A DNA stretch of 64,000 nt from positions 1 to 64,000 of the forward strand of contig NZ_VUYU01000016.1 of assembly GCF_011682065.1 (NCBI RefSeq), given 5' to 3'. Made by a program: the position numbers and the translations under genes. The notes under the pieces were generated by a model, which was not told the origin of the DNA, made no database searches, and saw only the letters and a program-made list of their open reading frames with translations. Shown here piece by piece: positions 36,755-46,120 of this stretch. Origin of the DNA: Massilia rubra. GTDB lineage: Bacteria; Pseudomonadota; Gammaproteobacteria; Burkholderiales; Burkholderiaceae_D. The stretch's first letter is position 1. The number at the start of each line of letters is the position of its first letter.

Positions 36755-38056
36755 ATGGTTCCCCACCTCGTCACGGCCCTGACTGGCCCGCTGCTCGATC
36801 TCGAAAAGAAAATTCTGGCGGCAACGCCCGCCATTGAGCGCTGGTTCCGCATGGAGTGGCAGGAGCACACGCCGCCGTTCTATTGCTCGGTCGACTTGCG
36901 TAACGCCGGCTACAAGCTGGCCCCGGTCGATACCAACCTGTTCCCTGGCGGTTTCAATAATCTTGCCACCGAGATGCTGCCGCTGGCGGTGCAGGCCGCC
37001 ATGGCCGCGATCGACAAATATTGCCCGGATGCCCGCAACCTGTTGCTGGTGCCGGAAGGGCACACGCGCAATCCGCATTACCTGCAGAACGTGGCGCGCC
37101 TGATGCAGATTTTCCGCCAGACCGGCCTGCATGTGCGGCTGGGTTCCTTGTCGCCCGAGATCACCCAGCCGACCCCGCTGGCGCTGCCGGACGGGAACAT
37201 GCTGGTGGTCGAGCCGCTGGTGCGGTCCGCCAACGGGCGCCGCGTGGGCCTGAAGGATTTCGATCCGTGCACCATTTTGCTCAATAACGACCTGTCGGCC
37301 GGCATTCCATCGATTCTGGAAAATATCCACGAGCAATCGCTGCTGCCGCCGCTGCACGCGGGCTGGGCGCTGCGGCGCAAGAGCAACCACCTGGCCGCCT
37401 ACGACGAAGTGGCCAAGAAGTTCGGCAAGCTGATCGATGTCGATCCGTGGATGGTCAACCCTTTTCACAGCAAATGCGGCGCGATCAATTTCGACGAAGA
37501 CCAGGGCGTGGAATGCCTGGCCGACAATGTGACCATGCTGCTGGCCAAGATCCGCAAGAAGTACAAGGAATACGGCATCAAGGAGCAAAAGCCGTTCGTG
37601 ATCCTGAAACCGGACGCCGGCACCTATGGCATGGGTATTTTGACGATCAAGGATGCCAGCGAGGTGCGCGAACTGACGCGCGCGCAGCGCCAGAAGATGT
37701 CGGTCATCAAGGATGGCGTGGAAATCAGCGACGTCATCATCCAGGAAGGCGTGCCGACCTTCGAGAACATCAAGGATGCGGTGGCCGAGCCGGTGGTGTA
37801 CATGATCGACCGCTATGTGGTGGGCGGCTTCTACCGGATTCACGCCGAGCGCGGGATCGACCAGAACCTGAACGCGCCCGGTTCGCAGTACGTGCCGCTG
37901 GCGTTTGCCCAGCAGCATGCGGTGCCGGACCTGAAAGCCAAGCCGGGCACGGCGGCGCCGAACCGCTTCTATGTGTATGGCGTGGTGGCAAGGCTGGGGC
38001 TGATTGCGGCCTCGCTCGAGATGGAACGGACCGATCCGAATCCAGAGGTGTATTGA
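36755..38056 (+). CDS. gshA: glutamate-cysteine ligase
   Basis: A 433-residue enzyme for the first step of glutathione synthesis. It is of the type found in betaproteobacteria and acidithiobacilli (TIGR02049) rather than the Escherichia coli type. Recognised by YCSVDLRNAGYKLAPVDTN, FPGGFNNL, and KPDAGTYGMGIL, a glycine-rich ATP-grasp-like loop. A matching gshB lies 700 bases downstream on the same strand. The gap between them holds an opposing small gene. Confidence 0.92.
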   Translation: MVPHLVTALTGPLLDLEKKILAATPAIERWFRMEWQEHTPPFYCSVDLRNAGYKLAPVDTNLFPGGFNNLATEMLPLAVQAAMAAIDKYCPDARNLLLVPEGHTRNPHYLQNVARLMQIFRQTGLHVRLGSLSPEITQPTPLALPDGNMLVVEPLVRSANGRRVGLKDFDPCTILLNNDLSAGIPSILENIHEQSLLPPLHAGWALRRKSNHLAAYDEVAKKFGKLIDVDPWMVNPFHSKCGAINFDEDQGVECLADNVTMLLAKIRKKYKEYGIKEQKPFVILKPDAGTYGMGILTIKDASEVRELTRAQRQKMSVIKDGVEISDVIIQEGVPTFENIKDAVAEPVVYMIDRYVVGGFYRIHAERGIDQNLNAPGSQYVPLAFAQQHAVPDLKAKPGTAAPNRFYVYGVVARLGLIAASLEMERTDPNPEVY

Positions 38057-38165
38057 CGCGCTGGCAGGCGGGCGATATTTGCGGGTCGCCGGCCCGTGCA
38101 TCCGCTGTCGATATTGCCGATTTTCGTACGCAAGCAACGCTTCCTGCAGCCTGCATTCGGGAAAA

Positions 38166-38546
38166 TCATATGATGTAGGTGCTGCCGCGCTGGAAAATCA
38201 AGTCATCCACATCGATTTTGATCGACCAGTTGTCGCCACGCTGAGTCAACATCGCTATCCCGTTTTCTTCGATCAGATCGACGGGGGCAAAATCGGCATG
38301 CCACCAGTTTTCTATATGTACATATTTTCCACCGTAGCCTGACAAGTGGAGAACAATGACATTGTAGTCCGTTCCCCACGTCCCCCACTTTTCAGTCTCC
38401 ACAGCAGGTTTTTGCTGGGTATGGATACCCAGTTCCATTCGTCCTACCGAAAAACTTAATTGCCCCAACAGAACATCTCCGCGCAAACCTTCCGGAAACA
38501 ACTTATTCAGAAACAGATTTCTGCTAATTAAATCAATGACATTCAT
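38166..38546 (-). CDS. hypothetical protein inserted between gshA and gshB
   Basis: A 126-residue protein of lower GC than its neighbours. It is rich in Trp and aromatic residues (EKWGTWGTDY, VHIENWWHADF) and begins MNVIDLISRNLFLNKLFPEG. The shape and composition resemble small immunity-like or barrel-fold proteins, but no family is certain. It runs against gshA and gshB, which normally adjoin in this lineage, so it may be an acquired gene. Confidence 0.6.
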   Translation of the reverse strand: MNVIDLISRNLFLNKLFPEGLRGDVLLGQLSFSVGRMELGIHTQQKPAVETEKWGTWGTDYNVIVLHLSGYGGKYVHIENWWHADFAPVDLIEENGIAMLTQRGDNWSIKIDVDDLIFQRGSTYII

Positions 38547-38765
38547 GTTCTTTCCTTGATAACGATGGCGGCCAGGCGTGGCCCGGACACTAGCACGGAA
38601 ACGGCTGGCCGCCGCTCAGCGCTACGCCGATTCCTCGTGCCGGGCAGGTGCCTGTCGCCCCGGCCTGGCGGGCCGCCGGCCGCTGCCACTCGCTCATCCG
38701 GCCCCATCCAAGCCAACATTGGCGTTTCCGGCTAAAATCAGTCATTACCCTCAATGGAATCGCCC

Positions 38766-39713
38766 ATGAAAATCGCTTTCCTCGCCGATCCGCTGTCCAG
38801 CTTCAAGACGTACAAGGATTCGACCTTCGCCATGATGCGCGAAGCGGCCCGGCGCGGCCACGCGGTCTACGCCTTCGAGCAGCGCGACATGGCCCTGGAA
38901 GAAGGCGTGGTCAGCGCCGACATCGCGCAGATCACCCTGACCGGCGAGGCCGACGATTGGTACCGCGCCGCGCCGAAAACCGCGATGCGCCTGTCCGAGT
39001 TCGACGCCGTGATCCAGCGCAAGGACCCGCCGTTCGACATGGAGTACGTGTACGGCACCTATCTGCTCGAACTGGCGGAAAAGCAGGGCGCGCGCATCTT
39101 CAACAAGCCGTCCGCGATCCGCGACCATAACGAAAAGCTGGCGATCGCCCAGTTCACCGAATTCACCTCGCCCACCCTGGTCACCTCGGACGCGGCGCGC
39201 CTGCGCGCCTTCCACGCCAAGCATGGCGACGTGATCTTCAAGCCGCTCGACGGCATGGGCGGCGCCGGCATCTTCCGCATCGGCGCCGACGGCATGAACC
39301 TCGGCTCGGTGATCGAAACGCTGACCCTCAATGGCGCCCAGACCATCATGGCGCAGCGCTACATCCCCGAGATCGTCAAGGGCGACAAGCGCATTCTCGT
39401 CATCGACGGCAAGCCGGTGCCGTTCGCGCTGGCGCGCATCCCGCAGGGGAGCGAAATTCGCGGCAACCTGGCCGCCGGCGGCATCGGCGTGGCCCAGCCC
39501 CTGACCGCGCACGACCTGCACATCGCCGAGAGCCTCGGCCCGGTGCTGGCCGAGCGCGGCCTGTTACTGGTAGGATTGGATGTGATCGGCGAGTGCCTCA
39601 CCGAAGTCAACGTCACCAGCCCGACCTGCTTCCAGGAGATCTTCGACCAGGCCGGCTTCGACGTGGCGGCGATGTTCATCGACGCCGTCGAGCGGCGCAG
39701 CCAGGGAAAGTAA
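38766..39713 (+). CDS. gshB: glutathione synthetase
   Basis: A 315-residue ATP-grasp enzyme that adds glycine to gamma-glutamylcysteine. It starts MKIAFLADPLSSFKTYKDST, the family's opening. It also has the substrate loop IQRKDPPFDMEYVY, FKPLDGMGGAGIF with the grasp lysine, and DVIGECLTEVNVTSPT near the C-terminus. The ATG at 38754 would add four residues; I prefer 38766 on family grounds. It precedes the PTS genes closely. Confidence 0.95.
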   Translation: MKIAFLADPLSSFKTYKDSTFAMMREAARRGHAVYAFEQRDMALEEGVVSADIAQITLTGEADDWYRAAPKTAMRLSEFDAVIQRKDPPFDMEYVYGTYLLELAEKQGARIFNKPSAIRDHNEKLAIAQFTEFTSPTLVTSDAARLRAFHAKHGDVIFKPLDGMGGAGIFRIGADGMNLGSVIETLTLNGAQTIMAQRYIPEIVKGDKRILVIDGKPVPFALARIPQGSEIRGNLAAGGIGVAQPLTAHDLHIAESLGPVLAERGLLLVGLDVIGECLTEVNVTSPTCFQEIFDQAGFDVAAMFIDAVERRSQGK

Positions 39714-39725
39714 GGCAAACATATT

Positions 39726-40133
39726 ATGGTAGGTATTCTGTTGATGACCCATGCACCGCTCGGCCAGGCTTTCGTGGCCGCGGTGGCGCACGTGTTCCGT
39801 GGTCCCACCGAGCATTTCGAGGCGATCGACGTCAGCGCCGACCAGGACCTGGCCGAGGTCAACGAGCTGGCGCGCGAAGCGATCTGCCGCCTCGACGACG
39901 GCAGCGGCGTGCTGGTGATCACCGATATCAAGGGCGGCACGCCGGCCAACTGCTGCAATTGCCTCGCTGACGCCGGGCATGTGGAAGTCATCGCCGGCAT
40001 CAGCCTGCCGATGCTGCTGCGCGCGATTACCTACCGGCGCGACACGCTCGACGTGGTGGTCGAGATGGCGCTGGCGGGCGCGCAAAGCGGGGCGGTGCGG
40101 GTCGATAACCGTATCAGGGTAGGACCGACGTAA
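39726..40133 (+). CDS. PTS EIIA-mannose-type protein
   Basis: A 135-residue phosphocarrier. MVGILLMTHAPLGQAF contains the phosphorylated His9. GGTPANCCN is the family's loop that follows the second strand. There are no EIIB or EIIC permease genes nearby, only HPr and enzyme I downstream. It is therefore likely part of a regulatory phosphorelay rather than sugar import. Starts 12 bases after gshB. Confidence 0.9.
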   Translation: MVGILLMTHAPLGQAFVAAVAHVFRGPTEHFEAIDVSADQDLAEVNELAREAICRLDDGSGVLVITDIKGGTPANCCNCLADAGHVEVIAGISLPMLLRAITYRRDTLDVVVEMALAGAQSGAVRVDNRIRVGPT

Positions 40134-40194
40134 AAAGCTGTGGGTGGTGGCTGCGGCCACCGGTATGCGATCCGTGTGAAGAGACGACAAAAAA

Positions 40195-40464
40195 ATGATT
40201 CAACAAGATCTTGAAATTATCAACAAGCTGGGTTTGCATGCGCGCGCCTCCGCCAAATTCACGCAGCTGGCGGCGAAGTTTTCGAGCGACGTCTGGCTGA
40301 CCCGCAACGCGCGCCGCATCAACGCCAAGTCGATCATGGGCGTGATGATGCTGGCTGCCGGCAAGGGCGCCAAGGTCACCCTGGAAGCCGATGGCGCCGA
40401 TGAAAAGGAATGTGTCGAGGCGCTCACCGCGCTGATCAACGATAAATTCGGCGAAGGCGAGTAA
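40195..40464 (+). CDS. ptsH: phosphocarrier protein HPr
   Basis: An 89-residue HPr. GLHARASAKF contains the catalytic His15. INAKSIMGVMML contains the regulatory Ser46 (HPr-kinase site). It hands phosphate from enzyme I to the EIIA protein just upstream. Stop and enzyme I start overlap in TAATG. Confidence 0.95.
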   Translation: MIQQDLEIINKLGLHARASAKFTQLAAKFSSDVWLTRNARRINAKSIMGVMMLAAGKGAKVTLEADGADEKECVEALTALINDKFGEGE

Positions 40465-42248
40465 TGCCGGTCGGGCGCACCTCTACCGGCATGTCCATGG
40501 CATCGTTCACGCTGCACGGCATTCCCGTCTCGCGCGGCATCTCGATCGGCCGCGCGCACCTGCTCACGCCCGCCGCGCTCGACGTCAAGCACTACCTGGT
40601 GCCGGAAGAACAGCTCGAAGCGGAGGTCAAGCGCCTGCAGGACGCGCTGGCGGAAGTGCATCGCGGCCTGCAGGCGCTGTGGACCGACCTGCCCAAGGAT
40701 GCGCCGACGGAGCTGGGCGCCTTCATCGACGTGCACGCGCTGATTTTGTCGGACCCGATGATTTCGGAAGCGCCGCTCGACATCATCCGCACGCGCCACT
40801 ACAACGCCGAGTGGGCGCTGGTGACGCAGATCGACGAATTGTCGGCCCAGTTCGACGAAATCGAAGACCCGTACCTGCGCGAGCGCAAGGCCGATATCCA
40901 GCAGGTGGCCGAGCGCGTGCTCAAGGTCCTGATGGGCACCGCCCAACTGGCGCCGCCGCCCGTGACGGACGATCAATTCCAGCCGCAGATGATCGTCGTC
41001 GCGCACGATATTTCGCCGGCCGACATGCTGCAGTTCCGCGACCGCTCGTTCATCGGTTTCGTCACCGACGTGGGCGGGCAGAACTCGCACACGGCGATCG
41101 TGGCGCGCAGCCTCGATATTCCGGCGGCGGTCGGCATGTCGCAGGCGTCGCAACTGATCGAACAGGACGACTGGGTCATCATCGACGGTGACGCCGGCGT
41201 GGTGATCTGCAATCCGAGCACCCTGGTGCTGGAGCAGTACCGCGCGCGCCAGGCGGCCATGCTCAAGGCGCGCAAGAAGCTCTCGAAGCTCAAGAAAACC
41301 CCGGCCATCACGCGCGACGGCACCGTCATCACCTTGCTGGCCAACATCGAGCTGCCGGACGACTGTCCGCACGCGCTCGAGTGCGGGGCCGAAGGCGTGG
41401 GCCTGTTCCGCTCCGAGTTCCTGTTCATGGGCCGCAGCGGGCAAGCGCACAAGATTCCGAGCGAGGACGAACAGTTCGAGCAGTACCGCAAGGCGGTCGT
41501 GGCGATGAAGGGGCGGCCGGTCACGATCCGCACGCTCGACATCGGCGCCGACAAGCCGCTCGACCAGACCGAGCATACCGCGCTCAATCCGGCGCTGGGG
41601 CTGCGCGCGATCCGCTATTGCCTGGCCGAGCCGCAGCTGTTCCTGACGCAGCTGCGCGCGATCTTGCGCGCCTCCGCGTTCGGCAAGGTGCGCCTGCTGA
41701 TCCCGATGCTGTCGCACGTGTTCGAGATCGACCAGTGCCTGGCGATGGTGGAGCAGGCCAAGGCGCAGCTGCGCGAGGCGGGGCAAAAGTACGATGTGGG
41801 GATCGACGTCGGCGCCATGATCGAGATTCCGGCGGCCGCGCTGGCGCTGCCGATGTTCGTCAAGCGCATGAACTTTTTGTCGATCGGGACCAACGACCTG
41901 ATTCAGTACACCCTGGCGATCGACCGCGTCGATTATGAAGTGGCGCACTTGTACGACCCGCTGCATCCGGCGATCTTGCAGTTGATCGCGATGACCATCA
42001 TGGCGGGGAAGAAGGCGGGAATCGATGTGGCGGTATGCGGCGAGATGGCCGGGGACGTGAAGTTGACGCGCCTGTTGCTGGGCATGGGACTGCGCGAATT
42101 CTCGATGCATCCGGCGCAGCTGTTGTCGGTGAAGCAGGAAATTCTCAATTGCGACCTGAGCACCATCACCCCGCAAACGCGCAAGATCTTACGCACCACC
42201 GAGCCGCACGCGATTGTGGAGGCGGTGCAGCAGTTGCAGGTGATTTGA
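40464..42248 (+). CDS. ptsI: PTS enzyme I (phosphoenolpyruvate-protein phosphotransferase)
   Basis: A 594-residue enzyme that takes phosphate from phosphoenolpyruvate. Key parts are VSRGISIGRAHL, the phosphorylated His in DVGGQNSHTAIVARS, LFRSEFLFMG, and the PEP-binding C-terminal barrel (GTNDLIQYTLAIDR). No GAF domain precedes it, so it is the basic enzyme I type rather than the nitrogen PtsP. The start overlaps the HPr stop; MASFTLHGI at 40500 is an equally good start on family grounds, giving 582 residues. Confidence 0.93.
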   Translation: MPVGRTSTGMSMASFTLHGIPVSRGISIGRAHLLTPAALDVKHYLVPEEQLEAEVKRLQDALAEVHRGLQALWTDLPKDAPTELGAFIDVHALILSDPMISEAPLDIIRTRHYNAEWALVTQIDELSAQFDEIEDPYLRERKADIQQVAERVLKVLMGTAQLAPPPVTDDQFQPQMIVVAHDISPADMLQFRDRSFIGFVTDVGGQNSHTAIVARSLDIPAAVGMSQASQLIEQDDWVIIDGDAGVVICNPSTLVLEQYRARQAAMLKARKKLSKLKKTPAITRDGTVITLLANIELPDDCPHALECGAEGVGLFRSEFLFMGRSGQAHKIPSEDEQFEQYRKAVVAMKGRPVTIRTLDIGADKPLDQTEHTALNPALGLRAIRYCLAEPQLFLTQLRAILRASAFGKVRLLIPMLSHVFEIDQCLAMVEQAKAQLREAGQKYDVGIDVGAMIEIPAAALALPMFVKRMNFLSIGTNDLIQYTLAIDRVDYEVAHLYDPLHPAILQLIAMTIMAGKKAGIDVAVCGEMAGDVKLTRLLLGMGLREFSMHPAQLLSVKQEILNCDLSTITPQTRKILRTTEPHAIVEAVQQLQVI

Positions 42249-42290
42249 CCACAGGTAGTTCCGCTCTCCTGTCGTTCTCCGCCCCAGTCG

Positions 42291-42371
42291 CGTCGTTCCC
42301 GCGAAGGCGGGAACCCAAGTTTTCTCCGGTAATCGACGATGCCTTGGGTTCCCGCCTTCGCGGGAACGACG
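42291..42371. repeat. REP-like inverted repeat
   Basis: Two perfect 29-base arms face each other around a 23-base loop: the left one begins CGTCGTTCCCGCGAAGGCGG and the right one begins CTTGGGTTCCCGCCTTCGCG. The right arm is followed by GTTTTTAG, so it may also end the PTS message. Elements of this sequence type recur in Oxalobacteraceae and relatives. Confidence 0.75.
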
Positions 42372-42409
42372 GTTTTTAGTTTAGCGGTTTTATCATTTTT
42401 TCGAATCTC

Positions 42410-43564
42410 ATGTCATCCATTGGAATAGTCTCCCCGCAAGCGATGCGCTTTGCCGAACCGCTGCGGTTGCAGGGCGGTGGCGCCCTGGCCGAGTACACCC
42501 TGGTGTACGAAACCTACGGCACCCTCAACGCGGACAAGTCGAACGCGGTGCTGGTCTGCCACGCCCTGAACGCCTCTCACCATGTGGCCGGCACCTACGA
42601 GGGCGATCCGAAAAGCACCGGCTGGTGGAACACGATGGTCGGTCCCGGCAAGCCGCTCGACACCGACCGCTTCTTCGTCATCGGCGTGAACAACCTCGGT
42701 TCCTGCTTCGGCTCCACCGGCCCGATGCACCTCAATCCCGCCACCAATAAACCCTACGGCGCCGCCTTCCCCGTGGTGACGGTGGAAGACTGGGTCGCCG
42801 CGCAGGCGCGCCTGGCCGACGCCCTCGGCATCGCGCAGTTCGCCGCCGTCATGGGCGGCTCGCTGGGCGGCATGCAGGCGCTCGCGTGGAGCATCATGTT
42901 CCCCGACCGCCTGCGCCACTGCGTCGTCATCGCCTCCACGCCCAAGCTGTCGGCGCAAAACATCGCCTTCAACGACGTGGCGCGCCAGGCGATCCTGTCG
43001 GACCCGGATTACCATGGCGGCGACTTCTACGCGCACGGCGTGGTGCCGAAAAACGGCCTGCGCGTGGCGCGCATGGTCGGTCACATCACCTACCTGTCGA
43101 ACGACGACATGGCCGAAAAATTCGGCCGCAAGTTGCGTAACGCCGCCGAAAACAACGACTACAAATTCGACTTCGGCATCGACTTCGAAATCGAATCGTA
43201 CCTGCGCTACCAGGGCGACAAGTTCTCGGAGTACTTTGACGCCAATACCTACCTCTTGATCACCAAGGCGCTCGACTACTTCGATCCGGCGCGCGAGTTC
43301 GGCGGCTCTCTTACACGCGCGCTGGCTGGCACCAAGGCCGAGTTTTTCGTCGCCTCGTTCAGCACCGACTGGCGCTTTTCGCCCGAGCGCTCGCGCGAGA
43401 TCGTCGAGGCGCTGGTATGCAACCGGCGCCGCGTGACCTACGCCGAAATCGACGCCCCCCACGGCCACGACGCCTTCCTGCTCGAGGACGAGCGTTACAT
43501 GAACATGGTGCGCGCTTACTATCAGCGCATCTGGGAAGCCATGCCGGTGAAAGGGCAAGCATGA
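42410..43564 (+). CDS. metX: homoserine O-acyltransferase, MetX
   Basis: A 384-residue alpha/beta hydrolase-fold enzyme that acylates homoserine for methionine synthesis. [14 protein letters not shown] is the oxyanion region and [15 protein letters not shown] holds the nucleophile Ser. The acid/base are near [11 protein letters not shown] and [10 protein letters not shown]. In betaproteobacteria some members use succinyl-CoA rather than acetyl-CoA. I cannot settle which by eye. It overlaps metW by four bases (ATGA). Confidence 0.94.
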   Translation: MSSIGIVSPQAMRFAEPLRLQGGGALAEYTLVYETYGTLNADKSNAVLVCHALNASHHVAGTYEGDPKSTGWWNTMVGPGKPLDTDRFFVIGVNNLGSCFGSTGPMHLNPATNKPYGAAFPVVTVEDWVAAQARLADALGIAQFAAVMGGSLGGMQALAWSIMFPDRLRHCVVIASTPKLSAQNIAFNDVARQAILSDPDYHGGDFYAHGVVPKNGLRVARMVGHITYLSNDDMAEKFGRKLRNAAENNDYKFDFGIDFEIESYLRYQGDKFSEYFDANTYLLITKALDYFDPAREFGGSLTRALAGTKAEFFVASFSTDWRFSPERSREIVEALVCNRRRVTYAEIDAPHGHDAFLLEDERYMNMVRAYYQRIWEAMPVKGQA

Positions 43565-44178
43565 ATTTTCAAGACCTCTCCAGCCTGCGCCCCGACCTGG
43601 CGTTCATCGCGCATTGGGTGCCGGAGCAGTCGCACGTGCTCGACGTGGGCTGCGGCGACGGCGCCATGCTGCGCTATCTCCAGAGCGGCAAGGGCTGCAC
43701 CGGCTACGGCATCGAAATCGCCGACGACTCGCTGCTGGCCAGCGCGCGGCGCGGCATCAACGTGATCCAGCAGGACATGGAAAAAGGCCTCGGCCTGTTT
43801 TCCGATAATTCCTTCGACACGGTCCTGTGCCTGTCATCCTTGCAGATGATGCAGAACGTCGAGGCGCTGCTGCGCGATATCGTGCGGGTCGGCGCCGAAG
43901 CGATCGTCTCGTTCCCCAACTTTGCCTACTGGCCGCACCGCATGGCGCTGCTCAAGGGCCGCATGCCGGTCTCCAAGTCGCTGCCGTACCAGTGGTACGA
44001 CACGCCCAACGTGCGCTGCGCAACCATTTACGATTTCGAGGAACTGGCGGACGAATGCGGCCTCGAAGTGCTGGAGCGGGTCGCGCTGGCCGATGGCAAG
44101 CCGGTCTCCTTCCTGCCCAACCTGCGCGGCAGCCTGGCGGTGTTCCGGCTACGCAAGAAAGCGCGTCCGGCGGCATAA
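43561..44178 (+). CDS. metW: methionine biosynthesis protein MetW
   Basis: A 205-residue methyltransferase-like protein. Its [16 protein letters not shown] motif is a SAM-binding loop, and [12 protein letters not shown] with [12 protein letters not shown] are specific to MetW. It works with MetX in many proteobacteria, possibly to boost homoserine acylation. The start ATG overlaps the metX stop. Confidence 0.95.
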   Translation: MNFQDLSSLRPDLAFIAHWVPEQSHVLDVGCGDGAMLRYLQSGKGCTGYGIEIADDSLLASARRGINVIQQDMEKGLGLFSDNSFDTVLCLSSLQMMQNVEALLRDIVRVGAEAIVSFPNFAYWPHRMALLKGRMPVSKSLPYQWYDTPNVRCATIYDFEELADECGLEVLERVALADGKPVSFLPNLRGSLAVFRLRKKARPAA

Positions 44179-44275
44179 GATCACGCAGGCAAACCGGTGC
44201 GCGCTTATCGTGTGCGCATCAACGCCGGTTTCCTGCGATGATGTTGTTATCAAATACACAGCATAGAAACGACAC

Positions 44276-45193
44276 ATGAAACAGATCAGACCAATATTGC
44301 TGGCTGTGGCACTCGCCTGTTCGACCCTGGCTAGCGCCCAGCCCTTGCCGATGCCGATCAAGACCGAGGCGAAGGGCAAGTCCGGGGCGGCGGTGCAGGA
44401 CGGCATCCAGGTGCGGCCGATGCCGCGCTACCGCGTGCTGGCCTCGGCCGAGCGCATGGATGAAGAAGCGGCGCAGCAATACACGCAACTGATGGGCCAG
44501 GCCCAGCAGAAGGGCGCGCTGGTGCCCGACAACCATCCCGAGGTGATCCGCCTGCGCGCCATCGCCAAGCGCATTATTCCGCACGCCGCGCGCTGGAATC
44601 CGGAAGCGGCCAAGTGGAACTGGCAGGTGAATCTGCTTTCCTCCGATCAGGTGAACGCGTTTTGCATGCCGGGCGGGCGCATCGCGTTTTTCAGCGGCAT
44701 CTTGACCAAGCTGAAGCTGACCGACGATGAGGTGGCGGCCATCATGGGCCACGAAATTTCGCACGCACTGCGCGAACACGGGCGCGGGCAAACGGTCAAG
44801 TCGACCGCGACCAATGTCGGTGCGCGCCTGGGCGGCGCCATCGTCGCGCAAGTGTTCGGCTTGGACCCTGCCACCACCGACACCGTGGCCCAGTACGGCG
44901 CGCAGTTCGCCTCGCTCAAATTCTCGCGCGACGATGAACGCGAAGCCGACCTGATCGGCCTGGACCTGGCCGCGCGCGCCGGTTTCGACCCGCGCGCCGG
45001 CATTATCCTGTGGCAAAAAATGGCAGAGCAAAACAATGGCGCGCCGCCGGCCTGGCTCTCGACCCACCCGGGCGGCAAGGAACGCATCCGCCAGATGCAG
45101 GCGCACATGGGCGTGCTGCTGCCGCTGTACGCGCGCAGCCAGAACACCACGGTCGGGCAACTGCCGCCGTACCGCAGCAACGCGACCGACTAA
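44276..45193 (+). CDS. M48-family metallopeptidase
   Basis: A 305-residue periplasmic protease. It has a signal peptide cut near ASAQP. The zinc motif is GHEISHALREHG with His159, Glu160 and His163, and the third ligand lies in SRDDEREADLIGLDLAARAG. The family includes BepA/LoiP-type outer-membrane quality-control proteases. Size and single domain fit LoiP-like proteins; no TPR repeats are present, unlike BepA. The pseudouridine synthase gene follows at once. Confidence 0.92.
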   Translation: MKQIRPILLAVALACSTLASAQPLPMPIKTEAKGKSGAAVQDGIQVRPMPRYRVLASAERMDEEAAQQYTQLMGQAQQKGALVPDNHPEVIRLRAIAKRIIPHAARWNPEAAKWNWQVNLLSSDQVNAFCMPGGRIAFFSGILTKLKLTDDEVAAIMGHEISHALREHGRGQTVKSTATNVGARLGGAIVAQVFGLDPATTDTVAQYGAQFASLKFSRDDEREADLIGLDLAARAGFDPRAGIILWQKMAEQNNGAPPAWLSTHPGGKERIRQMQAHMGVLLPLYARSQNTTVGQLPPYRSNATD

Positions 45194-46102
45194 ATGGGAC
45201 GCCAGGCCGACGCCAACGCGCACGTTCCGCTGCCCATCCGCGATGGCGTCGCGCCCAGTTATTTGTGGCTCGACGACAACCCAACTGGCGGCGCGCTGGC
45301 TTTCCTGACGGGTCATTTTCCCGATGTGGGCGAGGCGACCTGGCGCGACCGCATGGCGCGCGGCGAAGTGGTCGATGGCGGCGGCGCCGTGCTCGGCCCC
45401 GACTGCGTGCTCAAGCGCGGCATGCGCATCTGGTATTACCGCGAGCTCGAGGCCGAGACGCCGATTCCTTTCGAGGAACAGATCCTGTTTCGCGACGCGC
45501 ATTTGCTGGTGGTCGACAAGCCGCATTTCTTGCCGATGACACCCGGTGGGCGCTTCCTGCACGAAACTTTGCTGGTGCGGCTGAAGAACAAGACAGGGCT
45601 GACGCAGCTCACGCCCATCCACAGGCTGGACCGCGAAACGGCCGGGGTGGTGATTTTTTCGCACCAGGAAGCTACCCGTGGCGCTTACCAGTCGCTGTTC
45701 CAGAAGCGCAGCGTGCACAAGGAGTACGAAGCGCTGGCCACGCCTTTGCCGGCGCTCAATTTTCCACTGGTTCACCGTAGCCGCATGGTCGAGGGAAATC
45801 CATTTTTCCGCATGCAAGAGGTGGCGGGCGAGCCGAATTCGGAGAGCGTGGTCGATGTCATCAAGCCGCACGGTGACGCCATGCTGTACCGCTTGCAGCC
45901 GCATACGGGCCGCAAGCACCAGTTGCGGGTGCACATGGCCGCCCTGGGCGCGCCGATCCTGAACGACGCGTTTTATCCCGAGGCGCTGCCGTGCAAGGGC
46001 GATGACTTCGCCAACCCGCTCAAGCTGCTGGCGCGCGCAATCGGCTTCGACGACCCCTTGACCGGGCAGCCGCGCCGCTTCGAGAGCCAGCGCGTCCTGT
46101 AG
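45194..46102 (+). CDS. RluA-family pseudouridine synthase
   Basis: A 302-residue RNA-modifying enzyme. Its HRLDRETAG motif has the catalytic Asp146, and PHTGRKHQLRVHMAALGAPI is the second conserved block. It has no recognisable S4 domain at the N-terminus, only a short divergent one (APSYLWLDDNPT). The target, tRNA or rRNA, cannot be fixed from sequence. It begins right after the M48 gene stop. Confidence 0.92.
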   Translation: MGRQADANAHVPLPIRDGVAPSYLWLDDNPTGGALAFLTGHFPDVGEATWRDRMARGEVVDGGGAVLGPDCVLKRGMRIWYYRELEAETPIPFEEQILFRDAHLLVVDKPHFLPMTPGGRFLHETLLVRLKNKTGLTQLTPIHRLDRETAGVVIFSHQEATRGAYQSLFQKRSVHKEYEALATPLPALNFPLVHRSRMVEGNPFFRMQEVAGEPNSESVVDVIKPHGDAMLYRLQPHTGRKHQLRVHMAALGAPILNDAFYPEALPCKGDDFANPLKLLARAIGFDDPLTGQPRRFESQRVL

Positions 46103-46120
46103 CGCCTTGGCGTGCCTTTC

